DNA of 64,000 nt from Oxyruncus cristatus (taxonomy: Eukaryota > Chordata > Aves > Passeriformes > Cotingidae): contig VXAY01000769.1 in assembly GCA_013399855.1 (NCBI GenBank), positions 652,959 to 716,958 on the forward strand, given 5' to 3'. The translations under genes and the position numbers were made by a program. The notes under the pieces are model-generated. The model saw nothing but the letters and a program-made list of their open reading frames with translations. It did no database searches and was not told where the DNA came from. Shown piece after piece: positions 49,401-63,436 of this stretch. Positions within the stretch are counted from its first letter, which is position 1. Each line of letters starts with the position of its first letter.

Positions 49401-52400
49401 TACATGTTTTCCCTTTGAAAAACTTGTTCCTCTTTAGCCAAACAATAGAAAACATGCACTACTACTTTAAATACTTGTTTTTTTACAAAGTTTATCTACA
49501 ATTCAGTTTTTAAGTGTCAACGTGGTCTTTTTACAAATAATTTCACAGCAGTTCAGAAATGGCAAAGCATTTTCTCTTTCCTGGCAAAATGCACAAGTCC
49601 AGAGAGAGCTGTTCCCAATGTGGTTGGACAACACTAATAAAAGTCATCCTTTCTTTGGGATCTGTGCAGTAAAAGTTTATTTGCAAATTAAAAAAAAAAA
49701 AAAAGCAGGGGAAAAAAGGTAACTTTAAGCATTGCCTTAACTTAAAGTTTTAAGTAAAAAACCAACCAAACAAGAAAGAACACCTCTGTTTTGTTTCATT
49801 TATGAAGAGACGAACATCTCAGAAAGACAAAGAACTCACGAATTAAACCTGAACTTGAAGGATGGTCTGAGTCTTTGATCCAGAGTAGAATAGACTGCTG
49901 TCACTTCATTGCATATTTATTAGAAGTATTAAAATTCATGAACTTAAGATGCCCTGATATCATCTGTGAAAGTGTTGAACCAGTGAAGAGGTGATAAAAA
50001 CTAATTAAATCCATGCAGGAAAAATCTATCCAGAGCACCCAAAAAGGTTGTCCTACATGTCTAGTGATGCTATGGAAAGAGAATATTTTAAATTGTTCTT
50101 AGAGAAGAAAGGTGCAACGTTCTGTTCTCACCTCTTAATTTCAATGGATGTCCTTTCAAATACTTTCATCTTGTTTCATCTATTTTCTTTTGAGCAAGAA
50201 GACAAGGAACAAAGAATTCAATACACAGCTCTCTTCTGTAGCCTCAAATCATCCTCAAGGCATGGTGACAGGGACTTTATCAATGTTTACCACTTTGTAA
50301 GAATCGTATGTTTTGGTTGCTCATATACGTCAAGTATTTGCAAGGGAAATACTGTTGTGCTTTAACGTAGCAGAAGTTTTACTTTTAGATACTAGAAAGA
50401 GTGCTCAGGAAAAGAACAAATTAAACAGAAAGATCTATAGGGGCCTTTAAAAATCTATATTGATGTCTAAATGCAGATTAACTGCTATTTTTTAATTCAG
50501 CTCTTTAAAATCTATTTTCTTTGTTTTATAGGTCTCACAAAAAATTTCTCACATTTTCTACTCACAAAACTTTTAATTCCTTCTCAATTAATATGGAATA
50601 TATTATTCAATTACTTTTTTCGTTTGAAATCTACTTGATTATAAATTATACATGAAAAGATGATTCATTAAATATTTTAGTCCCAGTCTTAACTCATCTA
50701 GAAGAGGCTGACATAAAAGGTGTTTCATAATCAGTGGTGTTTCATTACCTGGGGTCTGTTAAAGATTTCCTCAAAAATACACACTGATAAAACAGATAAT
50801 GACAGAAATAATTCTCATATATAATTTTTTGGAGTTACACAGACCATAACTGTAATTGTTTTATTGGTCTTGATTATTTTTCTTGTAGTTACATCCTCTG
50901 AGGGATTATGAAAGAGTCCAGGTAACTAACCTCGCAGGACTCACTACTATTAACCATCAGTAAAACCCTAAACAACTAAGAGCTGGGATCTCAATTGCTT
51001 GAAATAGTATTTGCAATAATTTTTAGAGGATTTTTTTTAATTATTACTTTTTTGTTCTGCTTTGCACATTTGTTTTCTGTGAACTTCCTTATTGTGGAAA
51101 GATCCTACTTTCTTTATCATGCAGAGCTTGTCTTTCTGCAGAAAGGAGCAGATCCATGCCCTGAACAACTGTACTGGTATTTGTGGGCACAGATTGCCCC
51201 TGTGATTGAGGCTCAGCAACACTTAGCAATCTCAGCTCAGTGGGAAGTGGAAATGAGGCATGTGATGAATATTTCCTTCTGGATCAGATTTGAACTTCAT
51301 ATCTAGCAAGATGTGAGAGACTGAGCACACTGTCTGATTAGAACAGGCAAGGAATAGGGGGCTTCATACAGATCAGTAGTTTTTAAGCATAATGTACTGT
51401 GTCTCACCTTCATTTCAGAAAGCATCTTTTAAAAAGATGTTCAGGTGGTAAATAAACATAAATTACTATGTGACACTGAAAAATGTGAAAGTCTCTTTAC
51501 TACTAACAAGATCAAATTTCCAAGCTATGAAATCAAAAGTCCTGGCTTCAGCTCAGGCTCAGGTCCCTGCTTTGTGACAGGTATTCCAAATTTCATGTAT
51601 GACATAAAAGGCAAGTTGATGGACAGTCTAGAAATCATGAAAACTGAAGCTTGAGAAACAGACACTGAACTCTGTGCTTTGGAGACAGGAACCTGGCTCT
51701 CCTGGTGATCCAGAGACTCATATAACACCTTCTAATATCTCTAAAAGCCCTTAAACTCTAAGTATACTCTTAGTCTTTTCCTTGCTCTCCAGATTCCTCT
51801 CTTAGAGGATGTAAATTTTTGTTAACAAGGTCTCAACTTTCAAAAGTGTCTCATAAGAAAACATTATTCCAGCACCAATACTAAACAAGCTCCAAAAATT
51901 GTGGGAACCAAGGCTGAATGGTAGGAAGCCAAAACCTCAGTTTTTAATCACATTTTTAATGTTTTGAGATCAGCTATCTTTTTTATTCTCAACCTTTTTA
52001 TTATCTTCTGTCATTTACTTTCAAAGTTGGGGAGAGGAGTAACCTCTTTATTCTGGAATGGAATGAATATTCCTCTTCACTGTTTTTATTTCCTATCAAA
52101 TGAAAAATTTAATTTTTAACCTTTTTCTCCTTTTTTTTTTTTTTTCCCAGTGGCATACAGTTTAGACTTCTAAATTGAATTGTTTTATTCCTTGATTTTC
52201 ATGCAGGACCAAAGCACAATGATGCTGTTCTGCACTGAGGATACATAAGCTAATGATCAATTTGGATTTTGGTTTTTTTTTTTTTCTTCTTCTGGTCAAA
52301 GATTAGCCCATATCCTGGAGCATGAAGGTGATGTCCTTACTTAGGTACTAATTTGCTTGAGCTATACTCACTTCAAACCCCACATTATGACAGAATCAAT

Positions 52401-52830
52401 TAATGTCTTTCTCAATTCAAACACACTTTTTTTTTTGAGATCTTTAACAGAAAAAGATAAATTCAGTAACTTAAATTATGCAATGAATATTCAAAAGGTA
52501 AATTACAGGTCAGTTTTAAGTCTTTTATATTGCTGTCATCCTTGTTGCTGTTCTCCCTGGTGAGTCACTGAACCATGCCTTCATGCTGTAGATAGGGCAA
52601 ACTCTAAATCCAGTCATGCCCTTTTCTTCAGTTTTAATATGCTGCTAAATATTTAAATACTTGTCTTCAAGAATATTCTAATTACTTTACACTTTACAAT
52701 AGGAAATTAAGCCATTTACAAAGGACAAAGTATTAATTTCCATAGTTTATTCTTAAAGGGAACATTGTTCCCTGCTCAGAATAGCTCTGTTACTTTCCTT
52801 CTTACCATCCCCATACCCATATCAGGATAA
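46421..52830. other. AT-rich sequence without recognised genes
   Basis: No family recognised. GGAAA-rich sequence at 46648-46680, an A-run at 49689-49704, and T-runs near 52129-52146 and 52273-52285. Open frames up to about 105 codons (50048-50365, 50995-51306) have no recognised domain. Confidence 0.5.
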
Positions 52831-53155
52831 GTCTTCCTTTCTTCTTCTTTCTTCTTCTTTCTTCTTCTTTCTTCTTCTTTCTTCTTCTTCTTCTTCTTCT
52901 TCTTCTTTTCTTCTTCTTTTCTTCTTCTTTTCTTCTTCTTCTTCTTCTTCTTCTTTTCTTCTTCTTCTTCTTCTTCTTCTCCTTCTCCTTCTCCTTCTCC
53001 TTCTCCTTCTCCTTCTTCTCCTTCTCCTTCTCCTTCTCCTTCTCCTTCTCCTTCTCCTTCTCCTTCTCCTTCTCCTTCTCCTTCTCCTCCTCCTTCTCCT
53101 TCTCCTTCTCCTCCTCCTCCTCCTCCTCCTCCTCCTTTCTTTTTCTTCTTCTCCT
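52831..53155. repeat. Long polypyrimidine (CTT/CTC) tract
   Basis: About 325 bp of almost pure pyrimidine on the plus strand. It changes by segment: CTTTCTTCTT units (about 52831-52885), CTT units with TTTT interruptions (to about 52980), CTCCTT units (to about 53110) and CTC units (to about 53136). The Lys/Glu/Arg-rich 129-codon frame on the minus strand is a consequence of the repeat. Confidence 0.97.
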
Positions 53156-53576
53156 TAGGTCCCCTTTAGACCTACTGTTTAAGAAGGACAAAGACAGCTT
53201 TTTAAAATTCTGGTTATGTTCTTGGGAAATGTCACTTGTTTGGCAGGGATCCTAAAGAGTAGCACAGCTTGATCCCCCAGCACAGCCCTACACGCAGCCA
53301 GACCTGACATCAGGAAGCTTTTTCCATGACAAGCACAAATTAAGCTGAAACCTAATTGCAGAATGATGGGTAATGTTTTCTAGAATGGAAAGTCTGCAAA
53401 GCAGATTCTTATGTCTCTTTAGTGGGTCAGTGCCCTCTCTAAACTCGCCTTAAAAGAGATTTGGAAAAATAATAGACTTAGAGGTTAGGGTGCTTTTTGT
53501 TGTTGTTGGTTTGTTTGTGGGGTTTTTGTGGAAGGGGTTTTCTTTGTTTCTATTTCTGTTTGAGTGTTTTGAGTAT
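53156..53576. other. Sequence without recognised features
   Basis: A less AT-rich patch around 53250-53330 matches no family that I recognise. Confidence 0.5.
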
Positions 53577-53580
53577 ATAC

Positions 53581-53615
<35 letters not shown>

Positions 53616-53616
53616 C
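53577..53616. repeat. (TA)n microsatellite
   Basis: About 15 TA units with TACGTA and TACATACA at its edges. Confidence 0.95.
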
Positions 53617-56600
53617 AATATTTTTTTCAGGCAGGATGGAGAGGAGAGGTGCTTCTTATTCCCCTTGAGGATTTATTATGGAATTATTTATTCAAAGCTG
53701 TGAATTGCCTTGTTGCAAGTGACCAAACTCATTTTGGCAGTACCATGCACAGAGAAATGTTTAAAAACTTCACTGAAAAGTTTTTTGAAAGTTCACAATA
53801 AAAGGTGAAGATGCCATCTGCTCATGTATAACTGAACAAGGTTATATTCAAAGGAGACCTTTTTCCCCTTCTTCCCCTCCCACATTGAGAGAAAACCTGT
53901 TAATTACTTGTTTCTCAAGTAGAAAGCTGTATCTGCCAAGAAGTAGGATTGCAAAAAGTATTCAAATAACAGAAATACTGCCTAGCCAATATCAATATTT
54001 CCCGTGAGATAATCATGAATTGCTCAGTTGCAAAAAAATCCTCATCACTATGGTAAAAGGACGAGTGAAAAAAAGTATGTAAGTGTAATCTACTCTTCAC
54101 TAACTCTTGCTTCCAACAGCCAGTGGGCTGCCATTGAAATACTCAGGGGTGGGGAGGTGGGGAGGATGATAGGAACAACCCCAACACAATGCCCCTGCTT
54201 TGTAGTAGATTATTAGCTGAACTTCAGTATCATATATAGGCAGTGTTATATCTGGATCTAAGTTGGTAAGACTACTCAGGACTGTGTTTTCTGTTTAGCA
54301 GAGACTTTCAGGGATCTCTGTACCATACTTTACTGTATGTGATCAAAATACCCAGAATAGACCAAAATAATATTCTTCGTGGGCAATAAAAATAGAGGAA
54401 CTATTTTTCTTCCTCCAGGGAAATCTGCATTGTCTTGTAATGTCTTTCATTGTCTTTACATATGTAACACCACTATATAATATTTTTGAGTTGACAGTCA
54501 TTTAATTTAGCAAATAAATGATTCTGTGGTTATGCTGTTTTCTTCATCTTATCTGATTGTGATGATAAATAAAAATCATAAACTGTAACTTTTTTTTTTT
54601 GCTTTTAATTATGGACATATTTTAGCAAGAATGTGGAAAAAAAAAGTGGTTTAGGAGAAAAAAATTGTTTTAGGATTTTTTTTTTCCTTTCTCTGATGCC
54701 TTTTTAAAAAGAGTCAATAAGTGCCGGAAAACCTGGCTTTACATTCTGTCTTATTTTGTTTTCCAACCTAAGGCATGCTTAGAACTAAAAAGTCCTTGAC
54801 TTTTTCTGCGTTTTTAAAAAAATGAAAACATGATCTCAAGTGTTTTGAACATACTACAGAGTTGTTATTTCTAGAACATTGATCCCTCTACTTTTACAAA
54901 CTAATGGACGTTCAAGTATATTAGGGAATGAGATGCTCAGTTGATGCTAATGGATAATACAGGTCTTACTGAAGGACAATATTAACTGAGACTGCATGTG
55001 ATTACACTTTTTTGTGCTTGTTGTTCCATCAGTAAATTAATTCAAAATGATGACCCTGTAAAATTTTTCATTAGAGGACATTACAGATATAAACATTATG
55101 TAGATTACAAACCTAAAGGGAATTTGTATATTGGCTACATAGAGGTATCTCGTAAGTGTTTATGAGACAAAGCTAAAGGACAAAGTGATTTAGAAACACC
55201 ACACTGGATGACTGACACTCCTGAACAGACAGTATTAAAAAACAACAATGAGTAATATTGGTAATTAGATAATTTTCTATTTTGTTTAATTTTACTTACA
55301 GCATAAACCTCTTTGCAGCTTTGATATGTGTTTAGGTTTTCAACAAATTAGTAGACTGCTTTAAACTCCTTTTAAGTTATCATTTTAACTGGGGATTTGT
55401 GTGGGCAGCTTTTAATATTTGTTGATAAGTATGTCATTCCACAGAAGCTAATTAAGTATTTGAAAGATTTCTTCAAAGCAAATGAATCATTAAAAAAAAA
55501 AAAAAAAAACGGTAGGTGGAGGAAACAAAGAAGTAAAGAGAAAAGGTAGGGAACTTAGGGCCATCAGCTTCTATTTTAAATTTTGTGGCTCAGAGTTTCC
55601 CTCATGATCACATGCTTCACTATTACATTTCTAAATTAGATCACTGGAATTTACACGTTGTATTCAATTCAGTGTTCAACAATATTAAACAGTTTAGTTT
55701 TGAAGTAAATGAATTCTTTTTAAAACTGAGCCTTTGGAGGTCATAGTTTACTAAGTAATTTCTTCAAAAGGAATACAAGTATGAACTTGATCTAGCTAGC
55801 TAACCTAGATGAAATGTCTATAGCTTAGCAGAACATTTATATTAGGTAATGTTTTGGTTTATAAGCCCTGTGAAATATTCACTTCTGTATTAATACATGT
55901 TCATAAACAGGAGTAGGATGGACTGGTTTTCTACTTTGAAGGAACAACAGTAATATCATAATCTATTGTCCACACAGGAGAAAAAGAAAACTAAAAAATC
56001 CAAATACTCTCTCCACAAAAACCATTCCAGAACAGTGGGAGATAGGTGGTCACTAATGCATTTCTTACTTTTTGAGTAAAATAAGGTTATGACCTATGTA
56101 AGAAATAAACCATCATAGCTGTACTCGGTGCGTCCCTCAGTGAAGCTGGGCAGTGCCCAGAACTGCAGCTCCGGTCAGCATTTGGCCATTAGTATCTAGG
56201 GCAGCACTTACAGTAAAGGAGATACAAAATGAAAACCCATCCAGGGTGTGCTGGAGATATCCAAAGTGAATAAACAAGAGGTAGACTTAGGCAGGCTTTA
56301 ATGACTGCACTTTGTAAAGATAGTGAGTTGGAGAGTTTAGCAGAAGGTGAAGTGAGTTGATATAACTTTTGTACTTCCAGAAATACTCCCAAAAGATTAT
56401 TTAAAAGTGCTTTCTTTCCAAAGTGAATTCCAGTACTTTTCACACTTAATGGGAAGGATGACAACTTATTTTGAAATGTAGAAGTTCACTGAGAAGCAGG
56501 AGTCATAATAATATGGAGTAGATTGCAAAATTAGACAGAAAATATTGAACAAACATTTCCTAGAAATATGGAGCATCCCATTCAAATCCAAGCAGAATAA

Positions 56601-56639
56601 AATGGCAGAGCTTGTTTTTAAACTTGTACCTTACAGATA
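53617..56639. other. AT-rich sequence without recognised genes
   Basis: No family recognised. An A-run lies at about 55492-55509. Confidence 0.5.
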
Positions 56640-57190
56640 AAGGAAATTGTTAGGTACTCCTCTTTACCCCCTGTAGAAACCTAGAAGACACAGGGGCTAA
56701 GGTGTATGTCTCAAACACCAACAGCCAGATAGCTGTGGAGCCAGCCAGGGATTGTTGGTAAGAACATGCTGTAAGAAAGAATGTGGTTGGAGAAGGGGGA
56801 CATTTGGAGGTATGACAACGCTCTTCCCGGACAGATGTCCTTGTTCTGGATCCTGGAGTGGCACAGCACAGTGCAGGTGCAGGAATGAGGTCAAGTTGAT
56901 CCATCTCTTTCTTCCTTTCTGTCTGTCTGTCTCTCTCTCCCTCTTTAATCCATCACTTTCTATCTTCATTTTTACCCTATCCTTTTGTTCAAAACCCACA
57001 GCCATGTGCTCAGAGTAGGAGACAAGGGACTGTCTTGTACCAATTTCCTTTGTATAATTTACTAACAAAACTTTGTCAGCTTTTGCAGACCCTCTGACTT
57101 ATATCGTTCCTTTCATCAATAAACATCTACAAATCTTGGCTGCTCCCTTACCCTACCTGCACACATATCGCCTGTGTGTATTAATAATCT
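56640..57190 (+). other. GC-richer island, possible old LTR
   Basis: A GC-richer patch (56690-56910) is followed by a CTGT/CTCT pyrimidine stretch (56918-56945) and an AATAAACATCTACAAATCTT signal near 57118 with TGGCTGCTCCCTTACCCTAC after it. The layout could be R-U5 of an old LTR. No ends, target duplication or clear family match were found, and open frames of 84-123 codons here lack known domains. Confidence 0.28.
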
Positions 57191-60100
57191 GTGCCATTAT
57201 AATCAATCTATATAAATTAAAAGATTAATTCTACATAGAAATTATATTCATAGTCTATTTCCATGACACACACTTCAATATTCACACCATCCTGGCACTA
57301 TGTGTGCAAATTGTGCCAGGGTTACCCAATGACATCTCTGACAAAAGAACCAGATGATTCCAAATCTTCAAACACTCACAATGGTAATTCAAGCAATTGT
57401 GTTACAGAGTTCAAGTAGGAAGATTTGCAATGCAACCTTTCTTATGCCCATTTTCTACTGGCAATAAGCAGAAAGAAATCAGTTACCTAACTTCAAAGAT
57501 ACATAACTGACAACAAATATATTTCTATATAGAAAACAGACCTCTCCTCAGTGATGGTCAGTTCCTTGTTAGAATTTAAGGTTATTATATAAGCTATCAG
57601 GATGTTTTCTGTTTCAGGACATTTAAAGTGATGTTCTAGAAAGAATTTAAAAGGTGAAGTATTTTTTTTTAATAGAAACTTTATCAAAAGATATGTAACT
57701 TCATTTTGCATCAAACTGAGAAAAATTATTGAGGAATATCAGGATGGTAAGTGGTTACAAATCACTGAAAACAAAGTTTAGCATGGAAGTAGTTATTAAA
57801 GGCTTACTAACAGCAGGAACAGTGATGTATCTGAAATTAATTAGAAAGAACACAAAACAATACACAAGCACTAGTTAGGCGCTTTTTTTCTGGAATACTA
57901 TGTCCCAAGTCAAGCTACTACAGAACTTCCAGTAAATGACTGCCTAATAGAGGTGTAACAAAATGTTCTTTTTCAGCAAACATCTTAGTAGGCAATAACC
58001 AAGCTACATAACAGGTGTCTGTTATCATTCTTGTATCGAAATGCTGAATATACCACCAGGCTCACAGTAAAGAAAAAGACAGGGAGAAATGGAAAAAAAT
58101 TCCACAGCTGAGCCTGTAGGGAATTTAAACAAAGATTTATAAAGTAGTATTTTGAAAAGGTTACTATGTCATAATTTCACTCTAGGTGAGTACCATACCT
58201 AGTACAATACAAAAAGGAAATTGGCAAACTCTTTTTTTTTGCTTATTCTTGAGATGTCATCTACTGAGAAGTGCTTTACATGCTATTTTGTCAGAGATAA
58301 GCATACTTCAGGGCAATCAGACCCTTCACTGGAAGTTTAATCAGGATCTTGCAACTTGTTTAGATAACAGTCACCTATTCAAGCTTGATTTTCCCGTGAC
58401 TATACTACTTTTATTCTTCTAATTGTTACATTCTATTTGTGTGTTTTTATAGGAAAAACTCCATCAATAAACCATTTCTTCTGCCTTAGACTAAAAAATC
58501 AATTAAAAGGGATAAATAAACAAAGTTATTAAAAAATACGTGTAACTCGTGGGTGGCATAAAAAATAAAATAAGGTCCTCTAATAAAATAAAAGAAAGTG
58601 AAACTCTGTCTGAATAGTCCAGTAAGTACAGGTGTATGGTTACTCTTTTCTAAAATTCAGATGATGAATATATTATCTCTAGTAATTTGAACATCCAAGT
58701 CAGCATATTTGTGTATTTCCAAATCATAAATACTTAATAGTATTTATGGTCATCTTCCTAGATATCTATTAGAAATCCAGATTCAAAGTACAGTGTTTGA
58801 GACTACTAATCTGTGCATCTGTCTTGAGCTCATATTGTTACTAGGAGTGGTTTTGGCTGTTACATTTTGTATGATAAAAAAATATGCAATGCCCAAATTT
58901 AAGTATTAACTATTTCAGTTGTCACTAAAACTTTCAATGATAACAGATACAGCATATAGCTATTCTATATTATGATTTTTTGCATTCATAAAGAGGATTC
59001 AAAAAAATAAATGAATGAATAAATAAATAAATAAATGATATGTTGAAAGATATCCAGTTCTGTGTAAGAGAAAGTAAACATGAAGAGTTCTGTATATGAA
59101 GAGAGTTATTGAACTTGGTGCTTTCAAAAAGATCAGTTGAGGAAGTTAACCCAGACAAGAAGCTGAGCTATAAAAGGGTAATTTAAGTATTTGAAAAAGA
59201 GTTTATTTAGCTTTTACTCAGTTATTTTGGGTAGAAATCTTCAATTTCCTATGACCAAGGTCATAATTTGCATAAAATGGAACAGGGAATTTATGTGAGA
59301 AGACAGCGACTAATGCACAAGTGATACATGGTTCTTTTTTCAGATAATCCTGTTAAAAGATAACTCTACTAAAAGATTGTAGATGAGATAGGAAGTCTAG
59401 ACCTTGTGATTACTTGCTCTTGCAACTAGAAAATGGTCTGTACTTAACATTGCTCAGAGTTATGGTGAGACTAGCAGGATTAATGTTCTAAAAGTTCTTT
59501 AGGACTGCAAATAAATGGGTTCATATTGCATTACACCTGGGCCACAAAAAAAAAAAAAAATCATAGTTTTAAATTTTTGTATCTATCCATAGAAGCTTAT
59601 ACCAGACCATTTTCTTTGACAGTAGATTTTTGTGTTAATTCTACTATATGCAAGTGCTTTTTTTGTTTGATTAATGTCCATGAACCTCAGCTACTATCAT
59701 GTTTGTAACACGTTAATATGTTTTTCAATCTCCAGTTAAGGGCATTAAGAAGTTGTTGTATAAGGCACATCCTCTAACATGGTTCTTCTCAAGAAAAATA
59801 CCTCCAGTTCAAAGTTGAGATTACCATTGTCACACCTACTCCAGTTTTCAATCTTTGAAACAGCACTAACGTCTAATACAATAATTTCTGTTACATATAA
59901 TTTACCCTTTTCAACTTTCTAAAAGTTTAATAGGAACCGTTTACAGTGGAAGGAGTCTAAATTCTTAAATTGATGTTAGAGCTATGAGGAAATAAATCTT
60001 TGATTTGTGTAAAAAAAATATTTGAGGGTTACTTTTCCACTTTTAATCTAGAGAAACAATAAGTTTTGGAACACACAGTTGTAACAATGAAGATTAATAT

Positions 60101-63100
60101 AATTTTTTTCATCCTCCATATGCTGTTTTCCAGTTATGGCTTTTCACAGCAATTTTTATTTAAAAATACAAACTACAAAGATAAGTATGTTCTATTTCTG
60201 AAGAATATTGTAAGATAATATCATGAGTGTCTTTCACAGTAGAAACATAATTGTTTTGGGAATCTACAAAGATTTCTGCATCGATATCTAACAGGAAAAG
60301 CAAGGATATTTGGTAATCAAGATGATTATTTGCTTGCATTCTTGCTATTATTTTGGATTTTTATATCAAAGATGAAATAGACAAATAAATTTTTAACCAC
60401 CATGCCATGTCTGATTTAAGGTAGATTTTCCCTTATAAAGGGAATTATATGGAATGGAAGTAAAACTGGAATTTGAAATAAATATGGCTCTCATGAAATA
60501 AATAATTCTTTTGGAGCTACTTTTTAGCACAGAATAGGCAAAAAGTAAAAAAAAAAACCAAAACCAAAACCAAAAACAAAACACAAAAAACCCAACCAAA
60601 ACCCTACCTTTTTTTTCAACAATTAGCAGGATGTTTGATCCTAATGTTTAGACATTACTTTTTCCTGGCCTGTGCCTGTCTCCTAGCATAGAAATTCACC
60701 TTCTCCCAAGGTTGTCACCTATGTGAGAAACAGAAGCTAAAATCCATTCACCCACCCACTAGCCTGGTTGACTGATCTGTTTATTGCTATTAAATGCTGT
60801 GGGATTCTCCATAATCCAAATCAAAATCCTCTGACGTCTATGAGGATAAGTGCCTGGACAAATAGAGTGGAGATATAATGAGAAAAAGAAAATGTAATTT
60901 CATAAATATTCCATGTATCTAGAACAATTGCTAAAATGCAAGAATCAGGATATATAATAAAATCAACATGACATTAAGGTCTTTATTGCTTTTCCAATCA
61001 GGTGTAATTTTTTTTTTTTTTTTAAATTTTAAAGCTTGAGCCTTTAAGGACCATATTTTCAATCTTTTTTTTTTTTCATAACTATTCTGCTCAGAAATGT
61101 ATCTTTATTTAGCAAATTGGTTAGTTTGTTTTAGTAGAAACAGATGGTAAGCATGAATTATAAGCAGCTCGAGAAAGATCAGCCTTTGAGCTCATGTGCA
61201 GAAGAAGGTTTGGTTCTGATTAGAGTAAGATGAGACCATGTTATATTTCCAGGATTTGTGGTACCATGGAGCAAGTAACCTGAAACTAGGTTAATAAACT
61301 GAGTTGGTTCCTGCTTAAAATCAGCATTTCAAGCAGTAGATTATCAAAGTAGTTTTTCGGTTGTTTTTTTTTCCCCAGGATCAGGAGGTCTTAATATATA
61401 AACAAGTTGTTAAATAGGTTACCAAACAAAGAAGATATTTTCCTACGTAACTCTTGCTTCTCTGGAGGAGCAGAGAACTCTCTGCTTCCTTTTAGCAAAT
61501 GTCCAAGACAGAGAATATGATTAGGAAAATCAAGAATGTCTCTCTTGTAGGCAAGTGAATATTATTTTTGCCATTATCAGTAAAAGGCCAAAGACTTTCT
61601 ATGGATCAGAAAAAGCAAGGTCTCAGTTATAGGCTGGGCTGGCCTTGTTCTATATTGGTTTGATTCAGCTATTCTCAGGAACTGAATGGTTGTTCTGAGT
61701 CAGGGTTTGAATCTGAGTTGAATGTCAAGATAAAAATTTAAGAGTCAATCTTCTGGAGGTATTTAATATAAAATAATGTGAAAAAAGAACCCAAATTCTT
61801 AAAAGTTACACTTTAGTCACACTCAGACAGAAAGATTTTTGAAAAAAAATTGAGGCTTATTCTTTGTAAAATATGACATGTCCTTTCAAGACAATAAACT
61901 TGTAAGAATAGAAACAGTTCAAAATATCTTGATATAGACATCCAGATAACAGGGAACTTAATGACATAAGTGTAAAAGTTAGCATTTACACACTAAATAA
62001 CATATTTTCTTTATGGGACATAATCAGGGTAATCTATCTGCCTGTCTATACACATTCCCTGCCAAGGAAATATGTCCTATTGCAGAAATATATATCTACA
62101 TCCAAAGTAATCTTATGGACCATAAAAACCGTGAAATAGATTAGTAGCATTAAGCCAGTGAAAACTTACTGCTACAACTCTCTAAGATGGTCTATTTCCT
62201 TGAGAAATCAGAATTGAAATGTTATTAAAGGTGAGATAAGCACCAAAGAACGTGAAAGTATTCTTCCATATAACAATGGAGGAGATATTTTTTCCCTTAG
62301 TTTTGACCTCTCATGTAGGAGAACATGAATAGACACCAAAAAAGGCCTGGAGGCCACTTAGGGATCAATGGGAATTCAACAGGAGCCTGTGGATATGTAG
62401 ATTAAGGATAACATGAATATTCTGAATAATTGCATCATTCTTTATATACATCCATATGTATGAAAAATACCCAAGATTCTAATTTCAAAACGAGGAAGAG
62501 ATTATTGCATGATCATAGGATTCAAAGAGTAAGACATTAAAGAACAAGAGGTAAGCAAATTATATGACATTCATAATAGAACTGCAGGTTCTTAGCATAA
62601 ATATGTTTGTTAATGTTTGCATAAATCTCAGGAATCTCTAGAAAAGTTTGAATTAATTATTATATACATGTTTGTTTATGGACTAGATAGACTTCTTGCA
62701 TTGTGTCTAGGCTTCCTCTCACAATTTAAGTTAATCTGTTCTAGGAATAAGACATTTTTTTCTTCTTGTTGAACTCAGACATTTCTTCTTAAGACATAGT
62801 CATTGACAGTATGATTTTAAACTGACGACCAAAATTTGCTCTTAACTAGATCCTAATGCTTTCCAATTATTCAAGAGTCGTACTAACTTTTACTGTTATA
62901 TTGCTAGTAACATTACTTGATTTATTAGTTTTCAAGAAGTAAGAGCTAGGTAAATTTTTCAAATTTATCCAGCTATGGAAATTGTAAAGTGTAGCAATGA
63001 GACCAATAAAAATTTTATTAAAAACAAACAAACAACAAACCCAAAAAAACAAACTACAGGGGGGTTTATTATAAAACTGAAAGTTAAAAAATATAAGCAT

Positions 63101-63436
63101 AATGCAAGAAATATACAGATCAGTGCTATGGATCTTTATACATTTTTTGAATAGCAGTGTCAAATTAAAGTCTTTCTACCCTTTCCTTCCTCACAACTTA
63201 TTTTTCCCTTCTATATCACCAATTCAACTTTGCTGTAATATACATTTGTGAGGCTACACTGAGTTTAATTATGGATCTGATCTTGTTAATTTTTAATATT
63301 TTTTTCCCTGTTTGACATGTATGTGTTTGACATGTATGTGTATGTGTCAAATCACTTTCATAAACTTAACACACTGCATGAATAAATAAATATCATTGTG
63401 TAAATATATATCTATATCTATATATATATATCATCA
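57191..63436. other. AT-rich sequence without recognised genes
   Basis: No family recognised. Simple repeats include AAAT/AATG units at 59005-59037, an A/C-rich purine-biased tract at 60549-60600, a T-run at 61009-61023 and two copies of TTTGACATGTATGTG near 63312-63341. TA-rich sequence at 63401-63433 merges with the tail of the next element. Confidence 0.5.

Noticed and set aside
52802..53191. 129-codon Lys/Glu/Arg-rich open frame on the minus strand
   Set aside because: It is the translation of the CTT/CTC simple repeat; stop codons are rare in such repeats by composition.
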